Below, piece after piece: positions 43,668 to 53,133 of a stretch of DNA of 64,000 bases; within the stretch, counting starts at the first letter, position 1; each line of letters begins with the position of its first letter. The DNA comes from RHLJ01 sp040222455. GTDB lineage: Bacteria; Bacteroidota; Rhodothermia; Balneolales; Balneolaceae. A model generated the notes under the pieces. That model had not been told where the DNA came from. It saw nothing but the letters and a program-made list of their open reading frames with translations, and searched no databases. Where the stretch lies: assembly GCA_040222455.1 (NCBI GenBank), contig JAVKDD010000011.1:558001-622000 (forward strand), in the 5' to 3' direction. The position numbers and the translations under genes are program-made.

Positions 43668-44378
43668 TTAGGTAACTGAAGTTTGAACCTGATTTTGGTG
43701 AACAGAAAGAGAACTATCGTTTTTGATTACCATATATCCCCAGAAGATTAAGAGTATGCCTAATAATTCGGTAACATATAGCACATAAGTGTATCCCATC
43801 TTAGTTGCAGTACCTCCAATACCTGGTAAAATTCCACCGAAAGCGATCAATAAATTGCCCCAGAAACGACCTTTGAATTCAAGTGATTTATAATATTTGA
43901 AGGCAGAATAGAAGGCTCCTCCAACTAAAAAAATGACGGCATAAATATTCACAAATGGAGTTATTAGTCTAATGAAACTCCATTCAAGAACATTACCGTT
44001 TAGTTTTTCTTGAACTAAATTAATATTAAGAGGAGATAGGATAACAAGAATACTTGAAATTAGTAATACGATTACAAGAATTCGAGTTAGAATATTCGCA
44101 GTTTTCCTCTTCATAAGAAGATAGATCGTGCCTTGCGCAAGTGGAACACCACCAAGAAATGCTCCAGCTATGTACCAAGCTTTAAAAATGAAAGGACTCC
44201 ATCCATAAATGGTATGAATGCTTTCAACCAGGGTGCCAATTCCATAAAAAATAACACCTAAGGTCCACCAAAGGAGATAAAGTGCATCAGGTTTTTGTCG
44301 CCAGTGATTATAGATTACATAAAAAAAATAAACACAAAAAAGAGTAGTTGAAATGGGTATATATGCTACTAGGGGCAT
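43668..44378 (-). CDS. Polytopic membrane protein of unknown function
   Basis: A 236-residue integral membrane protein with about seven hydrophobic segments (roughly 3-22, 33-52, 66-86, 94-115, 135-155, 172-192 and 198-218). The short polar C-terminal tail (NDSSLSVHQNQVQTSVT) should be free. I recognise no transporter or enzyme motif; a 7-helix layout with Pro, Gly and aromatic residues is compatible with a signalling or transport fold, but this is only a shape argument. It lies about 100 bases before a lipoprotein gene on the same strand. Start ATG. Confidence 0.65.
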   Translation of the reverse strand: MPLVAYIPISTTLFCVYFFYVIYNHWRQKPDALYLLWWTLGVIFYGIGTLVESIHTIYGWSPFIFKAWYIAGAFLGGVPLAQGTIYLLMKRKTANILTRILVIVLLISSILVILSPLNINLVQEKLNGNVLEWSFIRLITPFVNIYAVIFLVGGAFYSAFKYYKSLEFKGRFWGNLLIAFGGILPGIGGTATKMGYTYVLYVTELLGILLIFWGYMVIKNDSSLSVHQNQVQTSVT

Positions 44379-44480
44379 TTGAAGAAAATATTTTAATCAA
44401 AATTTCAAAAGCCAATAATAAAATGAATGGATATGAAGATTATATGAAGATTGAAATGATAAACTAGACTGTTTAGTTGT

Positions 44481-45191
44481 TTAGTAAGGAATTAATTCAT
44501 GATCAAACCAAAACTCGAACTGCTGATCTTCTATTGAGAATATAAGTCCCATCATTTTTAACCCTTTTCGATAACTAAGAAAAATCTTACCAGAAGTATA
44601 ATAGTCGGTAAACAAGGTAGTTTTTCGGAGCGATTGATTTTCCCAATATTCCTTTTGATCTAGAGTATTCAATTTCCGTAAATCAATTCTGGTTACTTCT
44701 CTTTCATAGCTTTCAATAGGAGAGTGATGATTCTCTGTATATTCATTCTCATCATAATTGTTCGACAAATCAGCTACTAGCTCTATTGAACCAAAGATTA
44801 ATAATTGAGAAAGTTGGTTCTTCCTGTCTGCCTCTAATCTAGAAATTTTCATTTGTTGATTTAAAATCTCAGACTCTGGATTGATTGAAGTAATAGTCTC
44901 CAAAGTATCATCTTTTACTGAAATCGGGATGTATGAGAATTGGAGAGGATCAATTGTTATGGATTTGTTTCTTTGATTAACCACGGTAGCATCAAAAATG
45001 AAAAGATCGTTTTGTTTCTCATAAAATGATATTTCTACAGAAATACTGTCTTTTGTCTGACTTATAACTTCACTTCCATTATTCCAATAAGTAGATTCAT
45101 GGTCAACGGAGGTAAGTCTAGAAATCGGTGAAGGCGTTGCACAAGAAAGGAGTAAAGTAGCAGGAATTAAAAGGGCTGATAAATGTTTCAT
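44481..45191 (-). CDS. Hypothetical lipoprotein
   Basis: A 236-residue lipoprotein with Cys17 (LLLSC) after a hydrophobic signal. The body begins with a strand-rich immunoglobulin-like stretch (SVEISFYEKQNDLFIFDATVVNQRNKSITIDP, quoted only in part as NDLFIFDATVVNQ), which resembles extracellular protein-interaction domains, and continues with a charged helical segment (about 125-170) and a final strand pair. I do not recognise the family. It lies between the membrane protein gene and atpD, on the opposite strand to atpD. Start ATG, supported by the signal. Confidence 0.7.
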   Translation of the reverse strand: MKHLSALLIPATLLLSCATPSPISRLTSVDHESTYWNNGSEVISQTKDSISVEISFYEKQNDLFIFDATVVNQRNKSITIDPLQFSYIPISVKDDTLETITSINPESEILNQQMKISRLEADRKNQLSQLLIFGSIELVADLSNNYDENEYTENHHSPIESYEREVTRIDLRKLNTLDQKEYWENQSLRKTTLFTDYYTSGKIFLSYRKGLKMMGLIFSIEDQQFEFWFDHELIPY

Positions 45192-45386
45192 TCAATTTTT
45201 TATTTTAGAATAAACAAGTTAAATATTTTGAAATATCGCATAAGAATGTGAATTCAAAATGATTGATTTCTGGATTGCCTCTGTTTCTATATGTCACTAT
45301 CTTAATCAGTCTTTGCACCAATGCAATTTTATACTCGATTAAATCGGGTTTACACAAAATTTTTAAATTAAATCGCAGTTTCGCAC

Positions 45387-46880
45387 ATGAATAAAGGAAC
45401 AGTTGCCCAAGTAATCGGACCTGTAGTTGATGTTGATTTTTCTGAAGGAACAACCCCATCTATCCTTAACGCTTTAACCATAAAAAATCCTATTGATGGT
45501 ACTTCACTTTTTCTTGAAGTAGCACAGCATCTTGGTGAAAACCGAGTTCGTACTATTGCCATGGATTCTACTGATGGATTGGTTAGAGGAATGGAAGTGG
45601 TTGACACAGGTCAAGCTATTGCAATGCCCGTTGGTGAAGACATCAGAGGTCGTTTATTTAATGTAGTAGGCGAAGCAATTGATGGTATTACTGCACCAGA
45701 AGGAAAAAGAAGCTACCCGATCCACAGAAATGCACCCGCATTTGATCAATTAGCAACTTCTACTGAGATGTTAGAAACAGGTATTAAAGTTGTAGATCTA
45801 CTTTGTCCTTATGCGAAAGGTGGTAAAATTGGATTGTTTGGTGGTGCTGGTGTAGGTAAAACAGTATTGATTCAGGAATTGATCAACAACATTGCAAAGC
45901 AACATGGTGGACTTTCTGTATTCGCTGGAGTTGGTGAGCGTACACGTGAAGGAAATGATCTTCTTCGTGAATTTATCGAGTCTGGTGTAATTAACTACGG
46001 TGATGAGTTCAAAGAGTCGATGGAAGCTGGAGAATGGGATCTTTCAAAAGTTGACGAATCTAAATTGAAAGAATCACAGGCAACGCTTGTATTCGGTCAA
46101 ATGAACGAGCCTCCTGGAGCACGTGCTCGTGTAGCTCTTTCAGGATTGACCGTTGCTGAATACTTCCGTGATGAAGTATCTCGTGATATTCTTTTATTTA
46201 TTGATAATATTTTCCGATTCACTCAGGCTGGTTCTGAGGTATCTGCACTTCTTGGTCGTATGCCTTCTGCTGTAGGTTATCAACCAACACTTGCAACCGA
46301 GATGGGTGCAATGCAAGAGCGCATTACATCAACTCAAAAAGGATCGATTACTTCTGTACAAGCGGTTTATGTACCTGCTGATGATTTAACGGATCCGGCG
46401 CCTGCAACTACTTTTACTCACTTGGATGCAACAACTGTACTTAACCGTGCATTAACTCAGATTGGTATTTACCCTGCGGTAGATCCATTAGATTCTTCTT
46501 CCAGAATATTAGATCCAAAAGTAGTAGGAGAAGAGCATTACAATACCGCAAGAAGAGCAACTGTATTACTTCAGAACTACAAAGACCTTCAGGATATTAT
46601 CGCAATTCTTGGAATGGACGAGCTTTCTGATGAGGATAAATTGATTGTAAGTCGTGCACGCCGTGTACAACGCTTTTTCTCTCAACCATTCTTCGTAGCT
46701 GAGCAGTTTACCGGAGCTTCTGGTAAATACGTTAAAATTGATGACACTGTGAAAGGAGTGAAAATGATTATTGATGGTGAACTAGATCACCTTCCAGAAA
46801 GTGCTTTTTACATGGTAGGTAGTATCGAAGAAGCCATTGAGAAAGGTGATAAAATGATAGCCGAATCTGCTGAAGCTTAA
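45387..46880 (+). CDS. atpD: F-type ATP synthase subunit beta
   Basis: The 497-residue catalytic beta subunit of F1, which makes ATP at the cytoplasmic membrane. Seen are the N-terminal barrel (KGTVAQVIGPVVDVDFS), Walker A GGAGVGKTVLIQEL (about 152-165), the GERTREGNDL catalytic region with Glu, Walker B LLFIDNIFRFTQ (about 270), and the DELSEED-like segment (here DELSDEDKL, about 410-418). Start ATG. It forms a pair with atpC, 11 bases apart, and the other subunits (a, c, b, delta, alpha, gamma) are elsewhere, the arrangement usual in Bacteroidota. Upstream spacer of 195 bases presumably contains the promoter. Confidence 0.99.
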   Translation: MNKGTVAQVIGPVVDVDFSEGTTPSILNALTIKNPIDGTSLFLEVAQHLGENRVRTIAMDSTDGLVRGMEVVDTGQAIAMPVGEDIRGRLFNVVGEAIDGITAPEGKRSYPIHRNAPAFDQLATSTEMLETGIKVVDLLCPYAKGGKIGLFGGAGVGKTVLIQELINNIAKQHGGLSVFAGVGERTREGNDLLREFIESGVINYGDEFKESMEAGEWDLSKVDESKLKESQATLVFGQMNEPPGARARVALSGLTVAEYFRDEVSRDILLFIDNIFRFTQAGSEVSALLGRMPSAVGYQPTLATEMGAMQERITSTQKGSITSVQAVYVPADDLTDPAPATTFTHLDATTVLNRALTQIGIYPAVDPLDSSSRILDPKVVGEEHYNTARRATVLLQNYKDLQDIIAILGMDELSDEDKLIVSRARRVQRFFSQPFFVAEQFTGASGKYVKIDDTVKGVKMIIDGELDHLPESAFYMVGSIEEAIEKGDKMIAESAEA

Positions 46881-46891
46881 TAGGACATTCT

Positions 46892-47149
46892 ATGAGTACA
46901 TTTCAAGCTCAAATTTTAACTCCCAATGGTTCTCTTTTTGAAGGAGAAGTTTCTGGTGTTCAAATGCCAGGTGTAATGGGAAGTTTTGAAGTAAAAGCAA
47001 ATCATGCCCCAATAGTTTCTGCTCTTGATGAAGGAACGGTGTTAGTTCGTAAAGCTGATGGAGATATTAATTACAATATCTCTGGTGGATTTGTTGAAGT
47101 AGCTAAGAATAAACTTACTTTGTTAGCTGAGTCTATAATAGCTGAATAA
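46892..47149 (+). CDS. atpC: F-type ATP synthase subunit epsilon (short form)
   Basis: An 85-residue epsilon subunit, about 50 residues shorter than the E. coli protein. It has only the N-terminal beta-sandwich domain (FQAQILTPNGSLFEGEVSGVQMPGVMGSFEVKANHAPIVSAL, recognisable by PNGSLFEGEV and MGSFEVKANHAPI) and lacks the two C-terminal helices that inhibit ATP hydrolysis in many bacteria. The short form is known in Bacteroidota. It follows atpD by 11 bases and ends at a strong terminator. Confidence 0.95.
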   Translation: MSTFQAQILTPNGSLFEGEVSGVQMPGVMGSFEVKANHAPIVSALDEGTVLVRKADGDINYNISGGFVEVAKNKLTLLAESIIAE

Positions 47150-47178
47150 TCTTCATTATTCTTATTTACTAGAAATTA

Positions 47179-47210
47179 AAAAGCCGATGTGATAAGCATC
47201 GGCTTTTTTT
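47179..47210. terminator. Bidirectional terminator after atpC
   Basis: Stem AAAAGCCGATG/CATCGGCTTTT with a 7-base loop (TGATAAG); seven T residues follow on the plus strand and five on the minus strand, so it can end both atpDC and the convergent S9 peptidase gene. Confidence 0.9.
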
Positions 47211-47232
47211 GATTTTAAGAAAAGTTTGTCAA

Positions 47233-49227
47233 CTACTTCACATACTCGTTAAACCAAGCGAGATAACGTTCATACCGGTCAACTTGAAAAGACGGTCGGC
47301 GGATTCCATGATGTTCACCTGGATACACCACAAGTTGAGTGGTTCTCCCTAATCTTCTCATCGCCTGATACATTTGCTCTGAATTTATGATTGGAACATT
47401 CCAGTCATCACCACCACCAATCCAAAGGGTAGGGGTAGTAATATTAGCTACATCATTAAATGGAGAGATTCGTTCCCAAGCTGCAGCGTTCTCCCAAGGT
47501 AAGCCAAGTTCTAATTCCCATGTAAGTTGGTAATGATCATGACCATAATTTGATCGATATAATGCCTCACTTGCACCAGAAATTGCACCTTTAAAGCGAT
47601 CTGATTTGGTAATTACATAATTGGTCAGAATTCCTCCATAAGACCAACCACCAACACCAAGTTTTTCTGGGTCAGACCAACCTTGTTCGATTGCATAATC
47701 GACGCCAGCAATAACATCTTCAAAATCTTTATTTCCCCAATCAGCAAAAAGTATTTCAGAAAAAGCTTGTCCATATCCTGACGAGCCTCTAGGGTTAATC
47801 AATAAAGTGACATAACCGTTGGCCGCAAAAAGTTGAGATGGTGAATGGAAAGAAAAATCATATTGACTTACAGGCCCACCATGCAGCCAAAGTATGGTGG
47901 GGTATTCTTTTGAAGGATCAAAATTAATAGGTTTTACAACAAATCCCTCAACTTCGGTTCCATCAGCACTTCTAAAGTTTATCTCTTCAATTGTCGGTTT
48001 CTTTAAAGATGATAAAAGTTCGTTATTAACGGATGTAAGTTGTTGAAGTTTACTTTTTTGAAAGGTAAAAATTTCACTAGGCTGATTAGAGGTTTCCATC
48101 AACAAAGAAAAATAAGAGTTAGTGAAATCGTAATCAGAAATGCTATGATTACCAGCTATCACTCTTTTAAGGTTTTTTCCATTTGTAGAAATTGAGCCAA
48201 GTATACTTGTTCCACTTTCTTCAATTAGAAAGTAAATTAACTTTCCATCTTCTGAGAAAGCAGGATCACTGATATTGCGATCTAAAGACTCTGTTAATAA
48301 AGTAGCCTTACCTCCTGAAGAATGAACAACTGCAAGATGATTAGTTGCGTACCAAATTGCCTTTAAATCTACGGTTGTAATATGAGCAATACTTTTACCA
48401 TCTGGGCTCCAAGCTGGGGATCTATCAGATCCGGGATTTGTAGTAACTTGAACTAGGTTAGCTCCTTTATCGGTATTATCGGCTGAGACTACCCAAATAT
48501 CTGAATTGGAATTTCCATCTGGTTCTTCTGTTCGGTTACTTACAAATGCTATTTTTTTGCCATCAGGACTCCAAACTGGACTTGAATCATCATAATCACC
48601 TGAAGTTATTTGTACAGCAGCTGAATCACCTGGTGTATACACATAAAGATGTGTACAGTATCGATCTAAATATCCTACATAATCTCTTTTGAATTGAAGA
48701 CGATCAATTACATATGGTTTAGGTTTATTATCGTCTTCTTTAGTTTTGGTGAGCTCTTCTGGTTTTGCATCCGTAATTGATAATAAAAGACGACTCCCAT
48801 CTGGTGACCAAACATGGCTATTTACACCCTGAATAATTTCTGTCATTTGAACAGCTTCACCTCCCATTCTATTTAACGTCCAAACTTGTGAAGTTCCGCT
48901 TTTAGATGACATAAATGAAAGGTATTTATTATCGGGACTCCATTGAGGTTGACTAGCAGAATATCCTTTTCCCGTCATTGGAATAGCTTCTCCACCTTTA
49001 GATGGAATCATCCAGATTCGAGTTTCTGATTTATTTTCTTCTAAAACCGTTTCGGAAACAGTATAGGCAATCCAATTCCCATCAGGACTAATAACAGGTG
49101 CGCCAACTCTTTTAATATTTAACAAATCTTCAATTTGGATAGCTCTAGGATTTTCTTGAGCTGTTACTAAGGTGCTTAAAAAGAAGAAAATTATTAATGT
49201 AGAAGTGATAGATTTACATGTGTTCAT
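47233..49227 (-). CDS. S9-family (prolyl oligopeptidase type) peptidase
   Basis: A 664-residue exported peptidase. Residues 1-23 are a signal peptide (ending VTAQ). A WD40-like/PD40 beta-propeller occupies about 40-400, with repeats such as SPDGNWIAYTVS, SPDNKYLSFMSS, SPDGSRLLLS and SPDGKKIAFVS. The C-terminal alpha/beta-hydrolase domain (about 410-664) has the nucleophile Ser in GGWSYGG, Asp in GGGDDWNVPI and His in PGEHHGIRRP. It probably degrades peptides in the periplasm or outside. The gene stands alone; the 288-base spacer upstream contains no visible gene. Close relatives are dipeptidyl and acylaminoacyl peptidases; the exact specificity is not known. Confidence 0.93.
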   Translation of the reverse strand: MNTCKSITSTLIIFFFLSTLVTAQENPRAIQIEDLLNIKRVGAPVISPDGNWIAYTVSETVLEENKSETRIWMIPSKGGEAIPMTGKGYSASQPQWSPDNKYLSFMSSKSGTSQVWTLNRMGGEAVQMTEIIQGVNSHVWSPDGSRLLLSITDAKPEELTKTKEDDNKPKPYVIDRLQFKRDYVGYLDRYCTHLYVYTPGDSAAVQITSGDYDDSSPVWSPDGKKIAFVSNRTEEPDGNSNSDIWVVSADNTDKGANLVQVTTNPGSDRSPAWSPDGKSIAHITTVDLKAIWYATNHLAVVHSSGGKATLLTESLDRNISDPAFSEDGKLIYFLIEESGTSILGSISTNGKNLKRVIAGNHSISDYDFTNSYFSLLMETSNQPSEIFTFQKSKLQQLTSVNNELLSSLKKPTIEEINFRSADGTEVEGFVVKPINFDPSKEYPTILWLHGGPVSQYDFSFHSPSQLFAANGYVTLLINPRGSSGYGQAFSEILFADWGNKDFEDVIAGVDYAIEQGWSDPEKLGVGGWSYGGILTNYVITKSDRFKGAISGASEALYRSNYGHDHYQLTWELELGLPWENAAAWERISPFNDVANITTPTLWIGGGDDWNVPIINSEQMYQAMRRLGRTTQLVVYPGEHHGIRRPSFQVDRYERYLAWFNEYVK

Positions 49228-49515
49228 TGATATTTGATTTAATGATCTATGCAGTTAGTTTATTAATCAATTTCATAAAAACTATTCAGACATCAAACTG
49301 CTCAATTGTTAAAATAAAGATCGAGAGAGATAACTCATTTTATCAGGGTTTGAATTGAAGTCGCATAAAACAATTAAATAATTTAAGGGCTACCAATATT
49401 GAGTTTCAAAATCATAGGATAACATTTATAATTGATACCACTTTTCAGTAGCGACATGAATTCTTAATAAGTTATTTCGGAAAGCAAAAAATTTAAAATT
49501 TATACCCTGATGTAA

Positions 49516-50733
49516 ATGCGCAGCAAATTAATTCTCATTTTATTTACGACTACATTGCTACTTTCTTGCATAAAGAAGCAGAATCCACTTACAAAGTTGA
49601 TTGAAGAAGATGATTTTCTATATTCAATAGCTTCTAATCAAGATCATGAGGTACAGATACTGTATACTCAAATTGAGAGAGATAGCCTGAATATCCCTAG
49701 ATTTAAAACGTTTAGTTTTCAAGTAGATGATTCTCAGTATTTTTACCCAGCTAGTACGGTAAAATTCCCAGCTGTTTTAGGAGCTCTTGAAAAACTAAAT
49801 CAATTAGATATCGAATCTTCAGCAAGAATAGAAATTGATAGTGCTTATTCTGGTCAAACTGCAGTAAAAGTAGATTCAACTTCTTTAAATCTAGAACCAT
49901 CTGTTGCGCATTATGTTAAAAAAATAATGCTTGTTTCTGATAATGATGCATTCAATAGATTATATGAGTTTATTGGCCAGGATAATTTCAATCAAAGTCT
50001 CGATGAAAAAGGATATGAGTTATCAAGGATCAGCCATCGTTTAAGTATTTTTCTAACTGCAGAAGAAAATGCTAGAACAAACCCCATGCGCTTTTATACA
50101 AATGATAGTTTAGTTTATCAGCAAGATATGATAATAGGAAAAGGAGATTATTCTTCTTCTAAGCCAATTAAGAGAGGTATTGGTTATTATTCGAATGGAG
50201 AATTAATTAACGAGCCGTTTGATTTTTCTTCAAAGAATTTTTTCCCACTTAGAGAGCAACACCAAATGATGAAAGCATTTATTTTCCCCGAGTCTTTTCC
50301 TGAAAGCGCATTTGATATAACTCCAGAAGACAGAGCAATGGTTCTTAAATATGGCTCGATTGTTCCGAATGATTCTGAGATAGAAGCTTATCAAGATACT
50401 GTACATTATTGGGATGCTTATGTAAAGTTTTTAATGTACGGATCGGAACCTGAAGCAAAAATACCGGGGAATATTCAAATATTTAATAAAATTGGTTTAG
50501 CGTATGGGTATTCTATTGATAATGCTTACATAATAGATACCGAGAACAAGGTAGAGTTTTTCTTAAGTGCAGTAATAAATACTAACTCAAATCAGATTTA
50601 TAATGATAATGTGTACAGTTATGAAGAAATAGCTTTTCCTTTTTTAAAAAAATTAGGTCAAAGGGTTTATGAAATGGAAAGTAACCGGAATAAAAAGTAC
50701 ACACCAATTTTTGAAATTATGATGAATGATTAA
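49516..50733 (+). CDS. Beta-lactamase class A-fold serine hydrolase, lipoprotein
   Basis: A 405-residue lipoprotein (Cys18, LLLSC) with a penicillin-recognition fold. The SxxK motif is PASTVKF (about 76-82) and the SDN motif is SDNDAFN (about 142-148). The KTG box appears as NKIGLAYG, with Ile where Thr or Ser is usual. The omega-loop Glu of true class A beta-lactamases is not identifiable (SHRLSIF region). It is therefore probably not an efficient beta-lactamase; a DD-peptidase, an esterase or a non-catalytic role is more likely. It lies between the S9 peptidase and PBP1A genes. Start ATG; single gene. Confidence 0.75.
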   Translation: MRSKLILILFTTTLLLSCIKKQNPLTKLIEEDDFLYSIASNQDHEVQILYTQIERDSLNIPRFKTFSFQVDDSQYFYPASTVKFPAVLGALEKLNQLDIESSARIEIDSAYSGQTAVKVDSTSLNLEPSVAHYVKKIMLVSDNDAFNRLYEFIGQDNFNQSLDEKGYELSRISHRLSIFLTAEENARTNPMRFYTNDSLVYQQDMIIGKGDYSSSKPIKRGIGYYSNGELINEPFDFSSKNFFPLREQHQMMKAFIFPESFPESAFDITPEDRAMVLKYGSIVPNDSEIEAYQDTVHYWDAYVKFLMYGSEPEAKIPGNIQIFNKIGLAYGYSIDNAYIIDTENKVEFFLSAVINTNSNQIYNDNVYSYEEIAFPFLKKLGQRVYEMESNRNKKYTPIFEIMMND

Positions 50734-50784
50734 AGTATCACTAAACATTTACATATTGGCTATACAAAAATAATAGGGGTTTAA

Positions 50785-53121
50785 TTACCACCCAATTCTA
50801 CCTCGATTATTGTCTCTTAATAGTTCATTTTGAGTTTCTTCAGGGTCTTCAGGCATTACAAAACCAGGAGGAGGAGTGAAGGCATCGTATCCCCAATAAG
50901 CTTCATTATCGCTGGTAACCATATTAATAAATGACCCAACAATTGGTAATGCTAATCGTGCACCTTGTCCTATATAAGTATTTTCAGGAAAGCGGATTTT
51001 CCGGTCAGAACCGCCCACCCAAGCTCCCATCACAATATGTGGAGTCATAGCCATAAACCAGTTATCAGCAGCATCTTGGGTTGTCCCAGTTTTTCCAGCA
51101 ATATCTTGACGTACACCGTATACGTTTCTTAATCTTACTCCAGTACCATTATAGCCGTCTCCACCTCTGATAACTCCCCTCATCATATCTACCATAATAT
51201 AAGCTGTTTCAGGGCTTATTACTTCTTGCTGATATTCTGGATAATATTCTACCAACACATTCCCTTCTTTGTCTTCAATTCGAGTAATTGCAATTGGGTC
51301 GATATGAACTCCAGCATTTGCAAAAGTAGTATAGGCACTCGTCAATTCGAGAAGACTCACTTCAGGAGTTCCTAAAGCTATAGAAGGGTATGCAGGAGTG
51401 TTACTCATGTCTATACCCAAATTGGAAGCCATTTGTTTAATTTTTCGAGCTGCTGGATCTAATTCCCATAATTTATTTGTTCCGGGATATCCAGCTATTT
51501 CTGGAAGAAGCCGTACAGTCACATTATTTAAGCTTCTTGCAAGTGCTTGTCTTAGAGGTACCATAATTGGACCACTTGGTACGGATTCGTCTTTTGGAGC
51601 CCAAACATTCCCCACTCTGTCGTAGTATTTTGTTGGGTATTTAGAAAATTTATGATAAGGTTTGAAACCGTTATCAATAGCTACTGAATAAACAAAAGGC
51701 TTAAAAGTAGATCCTGCTTGTTTTCGTGATTGGTATACATGATCGTACTGAACACTTCCATAATTAGATCCTCCTACCCAAGCGAGTACATTACCATTCG
51801 ATGGATCGATGGCAACAAATCCAGACTCAAGCCGTGTTTTCGATTTCAAAACTGAATCTACAAAAAGCGAATCCATTTTCAGACTATCGAGCACTACTTT
51901 TCTAATGGTAGTATTATAGTTTTGAAATCCATTTTTGTACTCATCGGTTTCTTCTAAAAAACTATCTTTAAAAGAAGGAAATTCTTCCCAAAGCTTATCC
52001 ATGTATACACCGCTACCAGAACTTGTCCATTCATTTACATATATCTGTTGCAACGAATCTAACTTCATCTTAACAGCTCTTTCGGCATGTTTTTGGAGTC
52101 GAGAATCAATGGTAGTATAAATCACTAACCCATCTGTATATAAATCATAGCCATTTTCCTCTGCCCAACCAGTAACTCTTTGCCGAACATATTCCCCAAA
52201 ATATCGGCTTACTCGTCCTGCTTTGGAAGGCGGTTGATAATCCAGCTCAATTGGTGAAACCTGTAATTGAGCAGTGGTTTGAGTATCTATAAAACCTCTG
52301 CGATTCATAAGAAGCAATACAAGATTTCGTCTCTTTTGAGAGTTTTCAGCTCTAATTCTAGGATTGTAAGCATAAATCGCGTTTAAAGAACCAACAAGCG
52401 TGGCTGCTTCAGCAATATTAAGATCCTTAGCAGATTTGTTAAAGTGAGTTCGAGAAGCAGCTTCAATACCAAATGCACTATTTGGATATTCTACTGTATT
52501 CAAATACATCTCAATGATTTCACGCTTCGTATAATTTCGTTCAATCTGAACAGCAGTAATCATTTCTCTGAATTTTCTTGAGATCGAAAAAGCAAGACCA
52601 ATTTCTTTATATAAATTTCTGGCTAATTGCTGACTTAATGTAGATCCACCTTGAGGATTTCCTCTAATTAAATGATAGGGGATGGCAAGCGTTCTAATCA
52701 TATCCATTCCCCAATGGTCAAAGAAACGGTGATCTTCGGTAGCAACTAATGCATCGACAACATGAGGTGAGATATCGTCATAAAGTGCCCAGGTTCTATT
52801 TTCTGTAAAGTATTTATCAAGTACAACACCATCTCTGCTTCTAACTTCTGTTGCTATTGCAGTTTCAGGATTTTCGAGTTGTTCTATTGATGGTAAACCT
52901 TGAACTAAAAAATAAATATATCCAGATGCACCTAAAAGAGATACGATTACGAAGATAAACGTACCGAATATGATGTTCTTACTAATATCAGATTTCGTTG
53001 TTTTTTTATCATTTACAGATTGGTCTGGATCTGCATTTTTCTTAGCAAGTATTCGTTTTCGATACTCGGGATCGTTGAAATATCGATGGTGATCTATGGG
53101 GGGTTTACCTGAGTTACTCAT
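50785..53121 (-). CDS. Class A penicillin-binding protein 1A
   Basis: A 778-residue bifunctional peptidoglycan synthase. One membrane helix (about 49-72) anchors it. The GT51 glycosyltransferase domain (about 85-270) has the catalytic Glu in ATEDHRFFDHWG and the GGSTLSQQLARN motif; the transpeptidase domain (about 430-740) has SxxK in AGSTFKPF, SxN in SLNNVTV and KTG in GKTGTTQDAADNW. Length fits class A PBPs. Start ATG. It lies 13 bases after the LpxH-like gene, itself 6 bases after the polyprenyl synthase gene, giving a three-gene minus-strand envelope operon. Confidence 0.95.
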   Translation of the reverse strand: MSNSGKPPIDHHRYFNDPEYRKRILAKKNADPDQSVNDKKTTKSDISKNIIFGTFIFVIVSLLGASGYIYFLVQGLPSIEQLENPETAIATEVRSRDGVVLDKYFTENRTWALYDDISPHVVDALVATEDHRFFDHWGMDMIRTLAIPYHLIRGNPQGGSTLSQQLARNLYKEIGLAFSISRKFREMITAVQIERNYTKREIIEMYLNTVEYPNSAFGIEAASRTHFNKSAKDLNIAEAATLVGSLNAIYAYNPRIRAENSQKRRNLVLLLMNRRGFIDTQTTAQLQVSPIELDYQPPSKAGRVSRYFGEYVRQRVTGWAEENGYDLYTDGLVIYTTIDSRLQKHAERAVKMKLDSLQQIYVNEWTSSGSGVYMDKLWEEFPSFKDSFLEETDEYKNGFQNYNTTIRKVVLDSLKMDSLFVDSVLKSKTRLESGFVAIDPSNGNVLAWVGGSNYGSVQYDHVYQSRKQAGSTFKPFVYSVAIDNGFKPYHKFSKYPTKYYDRVGNVWAPKDESVPSGPIMVPLRQALARSLNNVTVRLLPEIAGYPGTNKLWELDPAARKIKQMASNLGIDMSNTPAYPSIALGTPEVSLLELTSAYTTFANAGVHIDPIAITRIEDKEGNVLVEYYPEYQQEVISPETAYIMVDMMRGVIRGGDGYNGTGVRLRNVYGVRQDIAGKTGTTQDAADNWFMAMTPHIVMGAWVGGSDRKIRFPENTYIGQGARLALPIVGSFINMVTSDNEAYWGYDAFTPPPGFVMPEDPEETQNELLRDNNRGRIGW

Positions 53122-53133
53122 TTACTAAAATTA

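Noticed and set aside
45387..47149. Seemingly incomplete ATP synthase operon (only atpD and atpC)
   Set aside because: Split atpDC is normal in Bacteroidota and related groups, so it is not evidence of deletion or transfer.
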